From positions 2,939,553 to 3,003,552 of the forward strand of contig JADCRB010000028.1 in NCBI GenBank assembly GCA_021464245.1: 64,000 nt of DNA, in the 5' to 3' direction. The notes below the pieces were generated by a model that was given only the letters and a program-made list of their open reading frames with translations, ran no database searches and had not been told where the DNA came from. Positions within the stretch are counted from its first letter, which is position 1. Each line of letters starts with the position of its first letter. Position numbers and translations under genes: made by a program. This document shows, piece by piece, positions 36,782-52,359 of this stretch. This DNA is from Carallia brachiata. Lineage: Eukaryota > Streptophyta > Magnoliopsida > Malpighiales > Rhizophoraceae.

Positions 36782-39700
36782 TAAAGGTTTTTGTAAGCAT
36801 TTATACTTCATTTAAGTTTAATTTGGGTTAAATAAGCCATTAAAGTGCAAGAAAATCACTTATTAGCGAGAAATGAAGTAATTTTACATCTTTATACGTG
36901 ACACAAATGGTCTTCTGCAAGTAATAAATGCAAATTATGATCAATTGCACACTTATTAGAAGGAATAGAATGCATTTAACAACCCAAAAGGTGTTGGAAA
37001 TGGTTTTTGCCTTGAAATTAAAGGTTTTTGTAAGCATTTATACATCGTTTAAGTTTAATTTGGGTTAAATAAGCCATTAAAGTGCAAGAAAATCACTTAT
37101 TAGCGAGAAATGAAGTAATTTTACATCTTTATACGTGACACAAATGGTCTTATGCAACTAATAAATGCAAATTACGATCAATTGCACACTTATTAGAGGG
37201 AATTGAATGCATTTAACACCCCAAAAGGTGTTCGAAATAGTTTTTGCATTGAAATTAAAGGTTTTTGTAAGCTTTATACTTCATTTAAGTTTAATTTGGG
37301 TTATTAAGCCATTAAAATGTAAGAAAATCACTTATTAAAGAAATGAAGTAATTAGCTCTTTATTCGGGACACAAATGGTCTTATACAACTAATAAATGCA
37401 ATTACGATCAATGAACACTTATTAGAGGGAATTGAATGCATTTTACACCCAACAAGTGTTGGAAATGGTTTTTGCATTGAAAAAATTAAACGTTTTGTAA
37501 GCATTTATACTTCATTTAAGTTTATTTTGGGTTAATAAGCCATTAAAATGTAAGAAAATCACTTATTTGCAAGAAGTGAAGTAATTTAGCCTCTTTATTC
37601 GTGACACAAATGGTTTTATGCAACTAATAAATACAAATTACGATCAATTGAACACTTATTGAGGGAATTGAATGCATTTAACACCCAAACGGTGATGGAA
37701 ATTGTTTTGCGTTGAATTGAAGGATTTTGTAAGCATTTCTACTTCATTTAAGTTTAATTTGGGTGAAATAAGCCATTAAATGTAAGAAAATCACTTCTTT
37801 TGCATGAAATGAACTAATTTGCCTTTTATTAATGACACAAATGGTCTTATGCAACTAATAAATGCAAATTATAATCAATTGCACACTTATTAGAGGAATT
37901 GAATGCATTTAACGACCCCAAAAGGTGTTAGAAATGGTTTTTGCATTGAAATTAAAGGTTTTTTAAGCATTTAAACTTCATTCAAGTTTAATTTGGGTTA
38001 AATAAGCCGATTAAAGTGTAAGAAAATCACTTATTTGTAGAAATGAACTAATTTAGCCTCTTTATTAATGACACAAATGGTCTTATGCAACTAATAAATG
38101 CAAATTATGATCAATTGCGCCACTTATTAGAGGAATTGAATGCATTTAACGACCCAAAAGGTGTTGGAAATGGTTTTTGCATTGAAATTAAAGGGTTTTG
38201 TAAGCATTTATACTTCATTAAGTTTAATTTGGTTAATACGCTTTAAAATCCAAAAAAAATCACTTATTTGCAAGAAATGAAGCGATTTAGCCTCTTTATT
38301 CGTGACACAAATGGTCTTGTGCAACCATAAATGCAAATTTTGATCAATTGCACACTTATTGGAGGGAATTGAAAGCATTTAACACCCAAAGGTGTTGGAA
38401 TGGTTTTTGCATCTAAATTAATGGTTTTTGTAGCATTTATACCTAATTTAAGTTTAATTTGGGTTAATAAGCCATTTAAATGCAAGAAAATGACTTATTT
38501 CAAGAAATAACGTAATTCAGCCTTTTTATTGTGACACAAAAATGGTCTTATGCAGCTAATAAATGCAAATTACGATCAATTGGACAACTTATTAGAGGGA
38601 ATTGAATGCATTTAACACCTCAAAAGGTGTTGGAAATGGTTTTTGCATTGAAATTAAAGGTTTTCGTAGCTTTATACTTTATTTAAGTTTAATTTGGGTT
38701 AAATAAGCCATTAAATGCAAGAAAATCACTATTTCGGAAATGAAGTAATTTAGCCTCTTTATTCGTACACAAATGATCTTATGCAACTAATAATACAAAT
38801 TACGATCAATTGAACAATTATTAGAGGGAATTGAAAGTATTTAACACCCAAAAGGTGTTGGAAATGTTTTTGCATTGAATTAAAGGTTTTGTAAGCATTT
38901 ATATTCATTTAAGTTTAATTTGGGTTAAATAAGCCATTAAAGTGCAAGAAAATCACTATTAGCGAGAAATGAAGTAATTTGCATCTTTATAGTGACACAA
39001 ATGGTCTTATGCAACTAATAAATGCAAATTACGATCAATTGCACACTTATTAGAGGGCATTGTTGCATTTAACACCCAAAAGGTGTTGGAAATGGTTTTT
39101 ACATTGAAATTAAAGGTTTTTGTAAGCATTTATACTTCATTTAATTTAAGTTTAATTTGGGTAATAAGCATTAAAAGTAAGAAAATCACTTATTTGCAAG
39201 AAATGAAGTAATTTACCCTCTTTATTCGTGACACAAATGGTTATGCAACAAATAAATGCAAATTATGACCAATTGCCCACTTATTAGGGGAATTGAATGC
39301 ATTTAATACCCCCAAAGGTTGTTGCAAATATTTTTTGTTTGAAATTAAGGGTTTTTGTAAGCATTTATCGTTAATTTAAGTTTAATTTGGGTTAAATAAG
39401 TCATTAAAAGTAAGAAAATCACTCATTTGCAGAAATGAAGTGATTTAGCCTCTTTATTCATGACACAGTGGTCTTATGCAATCAATAAATGCAAATTATG
39501 ACCAATTAAACACTTATTAGGGAATTAAATGCATTTAACACCCCAAGAGGTGTTGGAAATGGTTTTTACATTGAAATTAAAGGTTTTTGTAAGCATTTTA
39601 CTTCATTTAAGTTTAATTTGGGTTAAATAAGCCATTAAAGTGCAAGAAAATCACTTATTACGAGAAATGAAGTAATTTTACTCTTTATACGTGACACAAA

Positions 39701-42700
39701 TGGTCTTCTGCAACTAATAAATGCAAATTATGATCAATTACACACTTATTAGAGGGAATTGAATGCATTTAACCCCAAAAGGTGTTGGAAATGGTTTTTG
39801 CTTGAAATTAAAGGTTTTTGTAAGCATTTATACTTCATTTAAGTTTAATTGGGTTAATAAGCCATTAAAATGTAAGAAAATCACTTATTTGCAGAAATGA
39901 AGTAATTTAGCCTCTTTATTAATGACACAAATGGTCTTATGCAACTGATAAATGCAAATTATGATCAATTGCACACTTATTAGAGGGAATTGAATGCATT
40001 TAACGCCCCGAAAGGTGTTGGATGTGTTTTTGCATTGAAATTAAAGGTTTTTGTAAGCATTTCTTCATTTAAGTTTAATTTGGGTTAAATAAGCCATTAA
40101 ATGCAAGAAAATTATTTAGCGAGAAATGTAATTTAGCCTCTTTATATACGTGACACAAATGGTCTTCTGCAACTAATAAATGCAAATTATGATCAATTAC
40201 ACACTTATTAGAGGGAATTGAATGCATTTAACACCCCAAAAGGTGTTGGAAATGGTTTTGAATTGAAATTAAAGGTTTTTGTAAGCATTTATACTTCATT
40301 AAGTTTAATTTGGGTTAATTAAGCCATTAAATGTAAGAAAATCACTTATTTGCATGAAATGAAGTAATTTAGCCTCTTTATTAATGACACAAATGGTCTT
40401 ATGCAACTAATAAATGCAAATTATGAGCAATTGCACACTTATTAGAGGGAATTGAATGCATTTAACGCGCCCAAAGGTGTTCGAGATGGTTTTTACATTG
40501 AAATTAAAGGTTTTTGTAAGCATTTATCCTTCATTTAAGTTTAATTTGGGTTAAATAAGCCATTAAAGTGCAAGAAAATCACTTATTTGATGAAATGAAT
40601 AATTAGCCTCTTTATTATGACACAAATGGTCTTATGCAACTAATAATGCAAATTAGATCAATTCACACTATTAGAGGAATTGAATGCATTTAACGACCCA
40701 AAAGGTGTTGGAAATGGTTTTTGCATTGAAATTAAAGGTTTTTTGTAAGCTTTATCTTCATTTAAGTTTAATTTGGGTTAAATAAGCCATATTAAAGTGC
40801 AAGAAAATCACTTATTTTCAAGAAATGAAGTATTTTAGCCTCTTTATTCATTCACAAATGGTCTTATGCAGCTAAAAATACAAATTCCGATCAATACTTA
40901 TTAGAGGGAATTGAATGCATTTAACCCCAAAAAGGTGTTGGAAATGGTTTTGCATTGAAATTAAAGGTTTTTGTAAGCATTTATACTTCATTCAAGTTTA
41001 ATTTGGGTTAATAAGCCATTAAAATCCAAGAAAATCACTTATTTGCAAGAAATGAAGTGATTTAGCCTCTTTATTCGTGACACAAATAGTCTTATGTAAC
41101 CAATAAATGCAAATTTGATCAATTGCACCTTATTGGAGGAATTGAAGCATTTAACACCCCAAAGGTGTTGGAAATGGTTTTTGCATTGAAATTAAAGGTT
41201 TTTGTAAGCATTTATGCCTAATTTTAAGTTTAATTTGGGTTAAATAAGCCATTAATGAAGAAAAACTTTTTCAAGAAATAACGCAATTAGCCTCTTTATT
41301 GTGACACAAATGGTCTTATGTAGCTAATAAATGCAAATTACGATCAATTGAACACGTATTAGAGGGAATGAATGCATTTAACACCCCAAACGGTGATGGA
41401 AATGGTTTTTGCGGAAATTGAAGGATTTTGTAAGCATTTCTACTTCATTAAGTTAATTTGGGTTGAAATAAGCCATTAAAATGTAAGAAAATCACTTATT
41501 TGCATGAAATGAACTAATTAGCCTCTTTATTGACACAAATGTCTTATGCAACTAATAAATGCAAATTATGATCAATGCACACTTATTAGAAGGAATTGAA
41601 TGCATTTAACGACCCAAAAGGTGTTAGAAATGGTTTTTGCATTGAAATTAAAGGTTTTTTTAAGCATTTAAACTTCATTCAAGTTAATTTGGGTTAAATA
41701 AGCCATTAAAGTGCAAGAAAATCACTTATTTCCATGAAATGAACTAATTTAGCCTCTTTATTAATGACACAAATGGTCTTATGCAACTAATAAATGCAAA
41801 TTACGATCAATTGAACACTTATTAGAGGGAATTGAATGCATTTAACACCCCAAAAGGTGATGGAAATGGTTTTTGCGTTGAAATTGAAGGATTTTGTAAG
41901 CATTTATACTTCATTTAAGTTTAATTTGGGTGAAATAAGCCATTAAAATGTAAGAAAATCACTTATTTGCATGAAATGAACTAATTTAGCCTCTTTATTA
42001 ATGACACAAAAGGTCTTATGCAACTAATAAATGCAAATTATGATCAATTGCGCACTTATTAGAAGGAATTGAATGCATTTAACGACCCAAAAGGTGTTGG
42101 AAATGGTTTTTGCATTGAAATTAAAGGGTTTTGTAAGCATTTATACTTCATTCAAGTTTAATTTGGCTTAAGTACGGCTTTAAAATCCAAGAAAATCACT
42201 TATTTGCAAGAAATGAAGCGATTTAGCCTCTTATTTTGACACAAATGGTCTTGTGCAACCAATAAATGCAAATTTTGATCAATTGCACACTTATTGGAGG
42301 GCATTGAAGCATTTAACACCCCAAAAGGTGTTGGAAAGGTTTTTGCATCTAAATTAATGGTTTTTGTAAGCATTAACCTAATTTAAGTTTAATTTGGGTT
42401 AAATAAGCCATTTAAATGCAAGAAATAACTTATTTTCAAGAAAATAACGTAATTAGCCTTTTATTTGTGACAAAATGGTCTTATGCACTAATAAATGAAA
42501 TTACGATCAATTGACACTTATTAGAGGGAATGAATGCATTTAACACCTCAAAAGGTGTTGGGAAATGGTTTTTGCATTGAAATTAAACGTTTTTCGTAAG
42601 CATTTATCCTTCATTTAAGTTTAATTTGGGTTAAATAAGCCATTAAAGTGCAAGAAATCACTTTTTTCAAGAAATGAAGTTTTAGCCTCTTTATTCATTA

Positions 42701-45700
42701 CACAATGGTCTTATGCAACTAAAATACAAATTATGATCAATTGCAACTTATTAGGGACTTGAAGCATTTAACACCTCAAAAGGTTGGAAATGGTTTTTGC
42801 ATTGAAATTAGGTTTTGTAAGCTTTATACTTCATTTAAGTTTAATTTGGGTTAAATAAGCCATTAAAAAGAAGAAGAAATCACTTATTTGCGAGAAATGA
42901 AGTAATTTAGCCTCTTTATCGTGACACAAATGGTCTTATGCAACTAATAAATGCAAATTACGATCAATTGAACACTTTAGAGGGAATTGAAGCATTTAAC
43001 ACCCAAAGGTGTTGGAAATGATTTTTGCATTGAAATTAAAGGTTTTGTAAGCATTTATACTTCATTTAAGTTAATGGGTTAAATAAGCCATTAAAGTGCA
43101 AGAAAATCACTTATTTAACGAGAAATGAAGTAATTTGCCTCTTTATTCGTGACACAAATGGTCTTATGCAACTAATAAATCAAATTATGACCAATTGACC
43201 ACTTATTAGAGGAATTCGAATGCATTAATTCCCCAAAGGTGTTGCAAATGATTTTTTCATTGAAATTAAGGGTTTTTGTAAGCATTTATCCTTAATTAAG
43301 TTTAATTTGGGTTAAATAAGTCATTAAAAAGTAAGAAAATCACTCATTTGCAAGAATGAAGTAATTTAGCCTCTTTATATGACACAAGTGGTCTTATGCA
43401 ATCAATAAATGCAAATTATGATCAATTAAACACTTATTGAGGGAATTAAATGCATTTAACACCCCAAGAGGTGTTGGAAATAGTTTTGCATTGAAATTAA
43501 AGGTTTTTGTAAGCATTTATACTTCATTTAAGTTTAATTTGGTTAAATAAGCCATTAAAGTGCAAGAAAATCACTTATTGCGAGAAATGAAGTAATTTTA
43601 CATCTTTATCGTGACACAAATGGTCTTCTGCAAGTAATAAATGCAAATTATGATCAATTGCACACTTATTAGAAGGGAATGAATGCATTTAACAACCCAA
43701 AAGTGTTGGAAATGGTTTTTGCATTGAAATTAAGGTTTTTGTAAGCATTTATACATCATTTAAGTTTAATTTGGGGTTAAATAAGCCATTAAAAGTGCAA
43801 GAAAATCACTTATTGCAAGAAATGAAGCAATTTTGCCTCTTATTCGTGACACAAATGGTCTTATGCAACTAATAAATGCAAATTACGATCAATTGCACAC
43901 TTATTAGAGGGAATTGAATGCATTTAACACCCCAAAAGGTGTTCGAAATAGTTTTTGCATTGAAATTAAAGGTTTTTGTAAGCATTTATACTTCATTTAA
44001 GTTTAATTTGGGTTAATTAAGCCATTAAAATGTAAGAAAATCACTTATTTACAAGAAATGAAGTAATTTAGCCTCTTTATTCGGGACACAAATGGTCTTT
44101 TACAACTAATAAATGCAAATTATGATCAATTGAACACTTATTAGAGGGAATTGAATGCATTTAACACCCCAACAGGTGTTGGAAATGGTTTTTGCATTGA
44201 AATTAAACGTTTTTGTAAGCATTTATACTTCATTTAAGTTTATTTTGGGTTAATAAAGCCATTAAAATGTAAGAAAATCACTTATTTGCAAGAAGTGAAG
44301 TAATTTAGCCTCTTTATTCGTGACACAAATGGTTTTATGCAACTAATAAATACAAATTACGATCAATTGAACACTTATTAGAGGGAATTGAATGCATTTA
44401 ACACCCCAAACGGTGATGGAAATGGTTTTTGCGTTGAAATTGAAGGATTTTGTAAGCATTTCTACTTCATTTAAGTTTAATTTGGGTGAAATAAGCCATT
44501 AAAATGTAAGAAATCACTTATTTTGAATGAAATGAACTAATTTAGCCTCTTTATTAATGACACAAATGGTCTTATGCAACTAATAAATGCAAATTATGAT
44601 CAATTGCACACTTATTAGAAGGAATTGAATGCATTTAACGACCCAAAAGGTGTTAGAAATGGTTTTTGCATTGAAATTAAAGGTTTTTTTAAGCATTTAA
44701 ACTTCATTCAAGTTTAATTTGGGTTAAATAAGCCATTAAAGTGTAAGAAAATCACTTATTTGTATGAAATGAACTAATTTAGCCTCTTTATTAATGACAC
44801 AAATGGTCTTATGCAACTAATAAATGCAAATTATGATCAATTGCGCACTTATTAGAAGGAATTGAATGCATTTAACGACCCAAAAGGTGTTGGAAATGGT
44901 TTTTACATTGAAATTAAAGGGTTTTGTAAGCATTTATACTTCATTCAAGTTTAATTTGGCTTAAGTACGACTTTAAAATCCAAGAAAATCACTTATTTGC
45001 AAGAAATGAAGCGATTTAGCCTCTTTATTCGTGACACAAATGGTCTTGTGCAACCAATAAATGCAAATTTTGATCAATTGCACACTTATTGGAGGGCATT
45101 GAAAGCATTTAACACCCCAAAAGGTGTTGGAAATGGTTTTTGCATCTAAATTAATGGTTTTTGTAAGCATTTAAACCTAATTTAAGTTTAATTTGGGTTA
45201 AATAAGCCATTTAAATGCAAGAAAATGACTTATTTTCAAGAAATAACGTAATTCAGCCTTTTTATTTGTGACAAAAATAGTCTTATGCAGCTAATAAATG
45301 CAAATTACGATCAATTGGACACTTATTAGAGGGAATTGAATGTATTTAACACCTCAAAAGGTGTTGAAATGGTTTTTGCATTGAAATTAAACGTTTTCGT
45401 AAGCTTTTATACTTTATTTAAGTTTAATTTGGGTTAAATAAGCCATTAAAATGCAAGAAAATCACTAATTTGCGAAAAGAAATGAAGTAATTTAGCCTCT
45501 TTATTGGTGACACAAATGATCTTATGCAACTAATAAATACAAATTACGATCAATTGAACAATTATTAGAGGGAATTGAAGCATTTAACCGCCAAAAGGTG
45601 TTGGTGGAAATTGTTTTTGCATTGTAATTAAGGTTTTTGTAAGCATTTATACTTCATTTAAGTTTAATTTGGGTTAAGTAAGCCATTAAAGTGCAAGAAA

Positions 45701-48700
45701 ATCACTTATTAGCGAGAAATGAAGTAATTTTGCATCTTTATACGTGACACAAATGGTCTTCTGCAACTAATAAATGCAAATTATGATCAATTGCACACTT
45801 ATTAGGGAATTGAATGCATTTAACACCCCAAAAGGTGTTGGAAATGGTTTTTACATTGAAATTAAAGGTTTTTGTAAGCATTTATACTTCATTTAAGTTT
45901 TTGGGGTAATTAAGCCATTAAAAGGTAAGAAAATCACTTATTTGCAAGAAATGAAGTAATTTACCCTCTTTATTCGTGACAAATGGTCTTATGCAACAAA
46001 TAAATGCAAATTATGACCAATTGCCCACTTATTAGGGGAAATTGAATGCATTTAATACCCCAAAGTTGTTGCAAATGGTTTTTGCTTTGAAATTAAGGGT
46101 TTTTGTAAGCATTTATCGTTATTTAAGTTTAATTTGGGTTAAATAAGTCATTAAAAAGAAAGAAGAAAATCACTCATTTGCAAGAAATGAAGTGATTTAG
46201 CCTCTTTATTCATGACACAAGTGGTCTTATGCAATCAATAAATGCAAATTATGATCAATTAAACACTTATTAGAGGGAATTAAATGCATTTAACACCCCA
46301 GAGGTGTTGGAAATGGTTTTTACATTGAAATTAAAGGTTTTTGTAAGCATTTATTCTTCATTTAAGTTTAATTTGGGTTAAATAAGCCATTAAAGTGCAA
46401 GAAAATTACTTATTAGCGAGAAATGAAATGAGTAATTTTACATCTTTATACGTGACACAAATGGTCTTCTGCAACTAATAAATGCAAATTATGATCAATT
46501 ACACACTTATTAGAGGGAATTGAATGCATTTAACACCCCAAAAGGTGTTGGAAATGGTTTTTGCATTGAAATTAAAGGTTTTTGTAAGCATTTATACTTC
46601 ATTTAAGTTTAATTTGGGTTAATTAAGCCATTAAAATGTAAGAAAATCACTTATTTGCATGAAATGAAGTAATTTAGCCTCTTTATTAATGACACAATGG
46701 TCTTATGCAACTGATAAATGCAAATTATGATCAATTGCACACTTATTAGAGGGAATTGAATGCATTTAACGCCCCGAAAGGTGTTGGAGATGGTTTTTGC
46801 ATTGAAATTAAAGGTTTTTGTAAGCATTTATCCTTCATTTAAGTTTAATTTGGGTTAAATAAGTCATTAAAGTGCAAGAAAATCACTTATTTGGATGAAA
46901 TGAACTAATTTAGCCTCTTTATTATTGACACAAATGGTCTTATGGAACTAATAAATGCAAATTATGATCAATTGCACACTTATTAGAAGGAATTGAATGC
47001 ATTTAACGACCCAAAAGGTGTTGGAAATGGTTTTTACATTCAAATTAAAGGTTTTTGTAAGCATTTATCCTTCATTTAAGTTTAATTTGGGTTAAATAAG
47101 CCATTAAAGTGCAAGAAAATCACTTATTTTCAAGAAATGAAGTATTTTAGCCTCTTTATTCATTACACCAATGGTCTTATGCAGCTAAAAAATACAAATT
47201 ACGATCAATTGAATACTTATTAGAGGGAATTGAATGCATTTAACACCCCAAAAGGTGTTGGAAATGGTTTTTGCATTGAAATTAAAAGGTTTTGTAAGCA
47301 TTTATACTTCATTCAAGTTTAATTTGGATTAAATAAGCCATAAAATCCAAGAAAATCACTTATTTGCAAGAAATGAAGTGATTTAGCCTCTTTATTCGTG
47401 ACACAAATAGTCTTATGTAACCAATAAATGCAAATTTTGATCAATTGCACACTTATTGGAGGGAATTGAAGCATTTAACACCCAAAGGTGTTGGAAATGG
47501 TTTTTGCATTGAAATTAAAGGTTTTTGTAAGCATTTATGCCTAATTTAAGTTTAATTTGGGTTAAATAAGCCATTTAAATGCAAGAAAATAACTTATTTT
47601 CAAGAAATAACGCAATTTAGCCTCTTTATTTGTGACACAAATGGTCTTATGTAGCTAATAAATGCAAATTACGATCAATTGAACACTTATTAGAGGGAAT
47701 TGAATGCATTTAACACCCCAAACGGTGATGGAAATGGTTTTTGCGTTGAAATTGAAGGATTTTGTAAGCATTTCTACTTTATTTAAGTTTAATTTGGGTG
47801 AAATAAGCCATTAAAATGTAAGAAAATCACTTATTTGCATGAAATGAACTAATTTAGCCTCTTTATTAATGACACAAAAGGTCTTATGCAACTAATAAAT
47901 GCAAATTATGATCAATTGCACACTTATTAGAAGGAATTGAATGCATTTAACGACCCAGAAGGTGTTAGAAATGGTTTTTGCATTGAAATTAAAGGTTTTT
48001 TTAAGCATTTAAACTTCATTCAAGTTTAATTTGGGTTAAATAAGCCATTAAAGTGCAAGAAAATCACTTATTTCCATGAAATGAACTAATTTAGCCTCTT
48101 TATTAATGACACAAATGGTCTTATGCAACTAATAAATGCAAATTACGATCAATTGAACACTTATTAGAGGGAATTGAATGCATTTAACACCCCAAAAGGT
48201 GATGGAAATGGTTTTTGCGTTGAAATTGAAGGATTTTGCAAGCATTTATACTTCATTTAAGTTTAATTTGGGTGAAATAAGTCATTAAAATGTAAGAAAA
48301 TCACTTATTTGCATGAAATGAACTAATTTAGCCTCTTTATTAATGACACAAAAGGTCTTATGCAACTAATAAATGCAAATTATGATCAATTGCGCACTTA
48401 TTAGAAGGAATTGAATGCATTTAACGACCCAAAAGGTGTTAGAAATGGTTTTTGCATTGAAATTAAAGGGTTTTGTAAGCATTTATACTTCATTCAAGTT
48501 TAATTTGGCTTAAGTACGGCTTTAAAATCCAAGAAAATCACTTATTTGCAAGAAATGAAGCGATTTAGCCTCTTTATTTGTGACACAAATGGTCTTGTGC
48601 AACCAATAAATGCAAATTTTGATCAATTGCACACTTATTGGAGGGCATTGAAAGCATTTAACACCCCAAAAGGTGTTGGAAATGGTTTTTGCATCTAAAT

Positions 48701-51700
48701 TAATGGTTTTTGTAAGCATTTATACCTAATTTAAGTTTAATTTGGGTTAAATAAGCCATTTAAATGCAAGAAAATAACTTATTTTCAAGAAATAACGTAA
48801 TTCAGCCTTTTTATTTGTGACAAAAATGGTCTTATGCAGCTAATAAATGCAAATTACGATCAATTGGACACTTATTAGAGGGAATTGAATGCATTTATCA
48901 CCTCAAAAGGTGTTGGAAATGGTTTTCGCATTGAAATTAAACGTTTTCGTAAGCATTTATCCTTCATTTAAGTTTAATTTGGGTTAAATAAGCCATTAAA
49001 GTGCAAGAAAATCACTTATTTTCAAGAAATGAAGTAATTTAGCCTCTTTATTCATTACACAAATGGTCTTATGCAGCTAAAAATACAAATTATGATCAAT
49101 TGAATACTTATTAGAGGGACTTGAACGCATTTAACACCTCAAAAGGTGTTGGAAATGGTTTTTGCATTGAAATTAGGCGTTTTTGTAAGCTTTTATACTT
49201 CATTTAAGTTTAATTTGGGTTAAATAAACCATTAAAATGCAAGAAAATCACTTATTTGCGAGAAATGATGTAATTTAGCCTCTTTAATCGTGACACAAAT
49301 GGTCTTATGCAACTAATAAATGCAAATTACGATCAATTGAACACTTGTTAGAGGGAATTGAAAGCATTTAACACGCCAAAAGGTGTGGAAATGATTTTTG
49401 CATTGAAATTAAAGGTTTTTGTAAGCATTTATACTTCATTTAAGTTTAATTTGGGTTAAATAAGCCATTAAAGTGCAAGAAAATCACTTATTAACGAGAA
49501 ATGAAGTAATTTTGCATCTTTATTCGTGACACAAATGGTCTTATGCAACTAATAAATTCAAATTATAACCAATTGCCCACTTATTAGAGGAAATCGAATG
49601 CATTTAATTCCCCAAAGGTGTTGCAAATGATTTTTTCATTGAAATTAAGGGTTTTTGTAAGCATTTATCCTTAATTTAAGTTTAATTTGGGTTAAATAAG
49701 TCATTAAAAAGTAAGAAAATCACTCATTTGCAAGAAATGAAGTAATTTAGCCTCTTTATTCATGACACAAGTGGTCTTATGCAATCAATAAATGCAAATT
49801 ATGACCAATTAAACACTTATTAGAGGGAATTAAATGCATTTAACACCCCAAGAGGTGTTGGAAATAGTTTTTGCATTGAAATTAAAGGTTTTTGTAAGCA
49901 TTTATACTTCATTTAAGTTTAATTTGGGTTAAATAAGCCATTAAAGTGCAAGAAAATCACTTATTAGCGAGAAATGAAGTAATTTTACATCTTTATACGT
50001 GACACAAATGGTCTTCTGCAAGTAATAAATGCAAATTATGATCAATTGCACACTTATTAGAAGGAATAGAATGCATTTAACAACCCAAAAGGTGTTGGAA
50101 ATGGTTTTTGCATTGAAATTAAAGGTTTTTGTAAGCATTTATACATCATTTAAGTTTAATTTGGGTTAAATAAGCCATTAAAGTGCAAGAAAATCACTTA
50201 TTAGCGAGAAATGAAGCAATTTTGCATCTTTATTCGTGACACAAATGGTCTTATGCAACTAATAAATGCAAATTACGATCAATTGCACACTTATTAGAGG
50301 GAATTGAATGCATTTAACACCCCAAAAGGTGTTCGAAATAGTTTTTGCATTGAAATTAAAGGTTTTTGTAAGCATTTATACTTCATTTAAGTTTAATTTG
50401 GGTTAATTAAGTCATTAAAACGTAAGAAAATCACTTATTTACAAGAAATGAAGTAATTTAGCCTCTTTATTCGGGACACAAATGGTCTTATACAACTAAT
50501 AAATGCAAATTACGATCAATTGAACACTTATTAGAGGGAATTGAATGCATTTAACACCCCAACAGGTGTTGGAAATGGTTTTTGCATTGAAATTAAACAT
50601 TTTTGTAAGCATTTATACTTCATTTATGTTTATTTTGGGTTAATAAAGCCATTAAAATGTAAGAAAATCACTTATTTGCAAGAAGTGAAGTAATTTAGCC
50701 TCTTTATTCGTGACACAAATGGTTTTATGCAACTAATAAATGCAAATTACGATCAATTGAACACTTATTAGAGGGAATTGAATGCATTTAACACCCCAAA
50801 CGGTGATGGAAATGGTTTTTGCGTTGAAATTGAAGGATTTTGTAAGCATTTCTACTTCATTTAAGTTTAATTTGGGTGAAATAAGCCATTAAAATGTAAG
50901 AAAATCACTTATTTGCATGAAATGAACTAATTTAGCCTCTTTATTAATGACACAAAATGGTCTTATACAACTAATAAATGCAAATTATGATCAATTGCAC
51001 ACTTATTAGAAGGAATTGAATGCATTTAACGACCCAAAAGGTGTTAGAAATGGTTTTTGCATTGAAATTAAAGGTTTTTTTAAGCATTTAAACTTCATTC
51101 AAGTTTAATTTGGGTTAAATAAACTATTAAAGTGTAAGAAAATCACTTATTTGTATGAAATGAACTAATTTAGCCTCTTTATTAATGACACAAATGGTCT
51201 TATGCAACTAATAAATGCAAATTATGATCAATTGCGCACTTATTAGAAGGAATTGAATGCATTTAACGACCCAAAAGGTGTTGGAAATGGTTTTTGCATT
51301 GAAATTAAAGGGTTTTGTAAGCATTTATACTTCATTCAAGTTTAATTTGGCTTAAGTACGGCTTTAAAATCCAAGAAAATCACTTATTTGCAAGAAATGA
51401 AGCGATTTAGCCTCTTTATTCGTGACACAAATGGTCTTGTGCAACCAATAAATGCAAATTTTGATCAATTGCACACTTATTGGAGGGCATTGAAAGCATT
51501 TAACACCCCAAAAGGTGTTGGAAATGGTTTTTGCATCTAAATTAATGGTTTTTGTAAGCATTTAAACCTAATTTAAGTTTAATTTGGGTTAAATAAGCCA
51601 TTTAAATGCAAGAAAATGACTTATTTTCAAGAAATAACGTAATTCAGCCTTTTTATTTGTGACAAAAATAGTCTTATGCAGCTAATAAATGCAAATTACG

Positions 51701-52359
51701 ATCAATTGGACACTTATTAGAGGGAATTGAATGTATTTAACACCTCAAAAGGTGTTGGAAATGGTTTTTGCATTGAAATTAAACGTTTTCGTAAGCTTTT
51801 ATACTTTATTTAAGTTTAATTTGGGTTAAATAAGCCATTAAAATGCAAGAAAATCACTAATTTGCGAGAAATGAAGTAATTTAGCCTCTTTATTGGTGAC
51901 ACAAATGATCTTATGCAACTAATAAATACAAATTACTATCAATTGAACAATTATTAGAGGGAATTGAAAGCATTTAACACGCCAAAAGGTGTTGGAAATT
52001 GTTTTTGCATTGTAATTAAAGGTTTTTGTAAGCATTTATACTTCATTTAAATTTAATTTGGGTTAAGTAAGCCATTAAAGTGCAAGAAAATCACTTATTA
52101 GCGAGAAATGAAGTAATTTTGCATCTTATACGTGACACAAATGGTCTTCTGCAACTAATAAATGCAAATTATGATCAATTGCACACTTATTAGAGGGAAT
52201 GAATGCCTTTAACACCCCAAAAGGTGTTGGAAATGGTTTTTACATGAAATTAAAGGTTTTTGTAGCATTTATACTTCATTTAAGTTTAATTTGGGGTAAT
52301 TAAGCCATTAAAAGGTAAGAAAATCACTTATTTGCAAGAAAGAAGTAATTTACCCTCTT
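36782..52359 (+). repeat. 27-monomer higher-order repeat, about 2.4 copies
   Basis: CAAGTAATAA occurs at 36918, 43631 and 50019, and TTTATTTTGG at 37521, 44239 and 50629. The second step is 6388-6390 bp (27 monomers). The first step is 6713-6718 bp, best explained by 29 monomers shortened by indels. Inside each copy the TGGCTTAAGTACG-type monomer appears twice, 15 and 12 monomers apart in the second copy. The first copy (to about 43.9 kb) is indel-rich; 44.0-52.1 kb is clean. No gene. Confidence 0.87.
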
